Source: an uncultured Erysipelotrichaceae bacterium (GTDB lineage Bacteria > Bacillota_I > Bacilli_A > Erysipelotrichales > Erysipelotrichaceae). From it: a stretch of DNA of 6,988 bases. Location of the stretch: assembly GCA_902795905.1 (NCBI GenBank), contig CADBMY010000194.1:1-6988 (forward strand), in the 5' to 3' direction. Positions 6,912-6,988 of this stretch are shown piece by piece; position 1 is the first letter of the stretch; every line of letters begins with the position of its first letter. The notes beneath the pieces were generated by a model. That model did no database searches, was not told the origin of the DNA, and saw only the letters and a program-made list of their open reading frames with translations. Made by a program: the position numbers and the translations under genes.

Positions 6912-6944
6912 CCCACCACCTACACTGACGCTTAGAGGTGGGGG
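6912..6944. repeat. Bulged GC-rich hairpin; candidate IS200/IS605-type end or terminator
   Basis: CCCACCACCT (6912-6921) pairs with AGGTGGGGG (6936-6944) to form nine base pairs with a single bulged A, around a 14-nt loop. It starts 15 bp after the esterase stop. A stem with one bulged base followed by GGGGGCTTCTCGG resembles the subterminal imperfect palindromes of IS200/IS605-family elements, whose ends also supply TnpB guide RNA. No transposase or TnpB gene is in view, so any element would extend to the right or be a remnant. As a terminator it is weaker, because CTTCTC follows instead of a T run. Confidence 0.45.
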
Positions 6945-6947
6945 CTT

Positions 6948-6984
6948 CTCGGCCAAGAACGCCAACGCGTTCAGATAACCCGAG
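6948..6984. other. Second nested stem-loop at the right edge
   Basis: Immediately after the bulged hairpin, CTCGG (6948-6952) can pair with CCGAG (6980-6984). Inside this, GAACGC (6957-6962) pairs perfectly with GCGTTC (6967-6972) across a CAAC loop. Two linked structures in 75 bp of non-coding DNA suggest a folded RNA or a transposon end rather than a simple terminator. The window ends four bases later, so the structure may be incomplete. Confidence 0.35.
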
Positions 6985-6988
6985 CTTA

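Noticed and set aside
1..6988. CRISPR arrays, tRNA or rRNA genes, toxin-antitoxin pairs or prophage genes
   Set aside because: No regularly spaced repeats, cloverleaf sequences or matching protein families were seen on either strand.

Overview
The window looks like chromosomal DNA from a Bacillota (Firmicutes) anaerobe, probably a gut or rumen carbohydrate user. The evidence is the strong AGGAGG-type ribosome binding sites, base composition that looks near half GC by eye, tightly overlapping genes, and an MsmX/UgpC-type sugar ABC ATPase carrying a lysine-rich insert of a kind I recall from gut Firmicutes. The family cannot be fixed from the sequence alone.

Layout: positions 13-4380 hold a four-gene operon on the minus strand. 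In transcription order it encodes an alpha/beta hydrolase, a sialate O-acetylesterase-type (SASA) esterase, a Nif3-like metal protein and a CE2-like SGNH esterase. The gaps are 8 bp, a 4-bp ATGA overlap and another 4-bp ATGA overlap, so the genes are almost certainly co-transcribed and translationally coupled. An SD-like AGAGAGG on the minus strand at positions 1-7 suggests that the operon continues past the left edge. A 320-bp divergent intergenic region (4381-4700) holds a spaced inverted repeat and a hairpin-rich leader that I could not assign to a known RNA family. The plus strand then carries the ABC ATPase (4701-5894), a short strong hairpin (5899-5922), and an HGGG/GFSAGG-type esterase (5934-6896). 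The last 90 bp hold two further hairpins. The first, with a bulged base and the run GGGGGCTTC, resembles the subterminal palindromes of IS200/IS605 elements, and it could also act as a terminator.

How the genes fit together (inference): four esterases of three unrelated folds, none with a visible signal peptide, lie beside an ATPase that energises sugar importers. The simplest reading is cytoplasmic removal of acetyl or other ester groups from imported plant- or mucin-derived oligosaccharides. No permease, binding protein, glycosidase or local regulator is inside the window, so the ATPase probably serves importers encoded elsewhere. The least explained items are the ATPase leader with its odd start arrangement, the Nif3-like protein with altered metal ligands in an esterase operon, and the structured right edge. 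I see no clear sign of a wholly new defence or mobile system.
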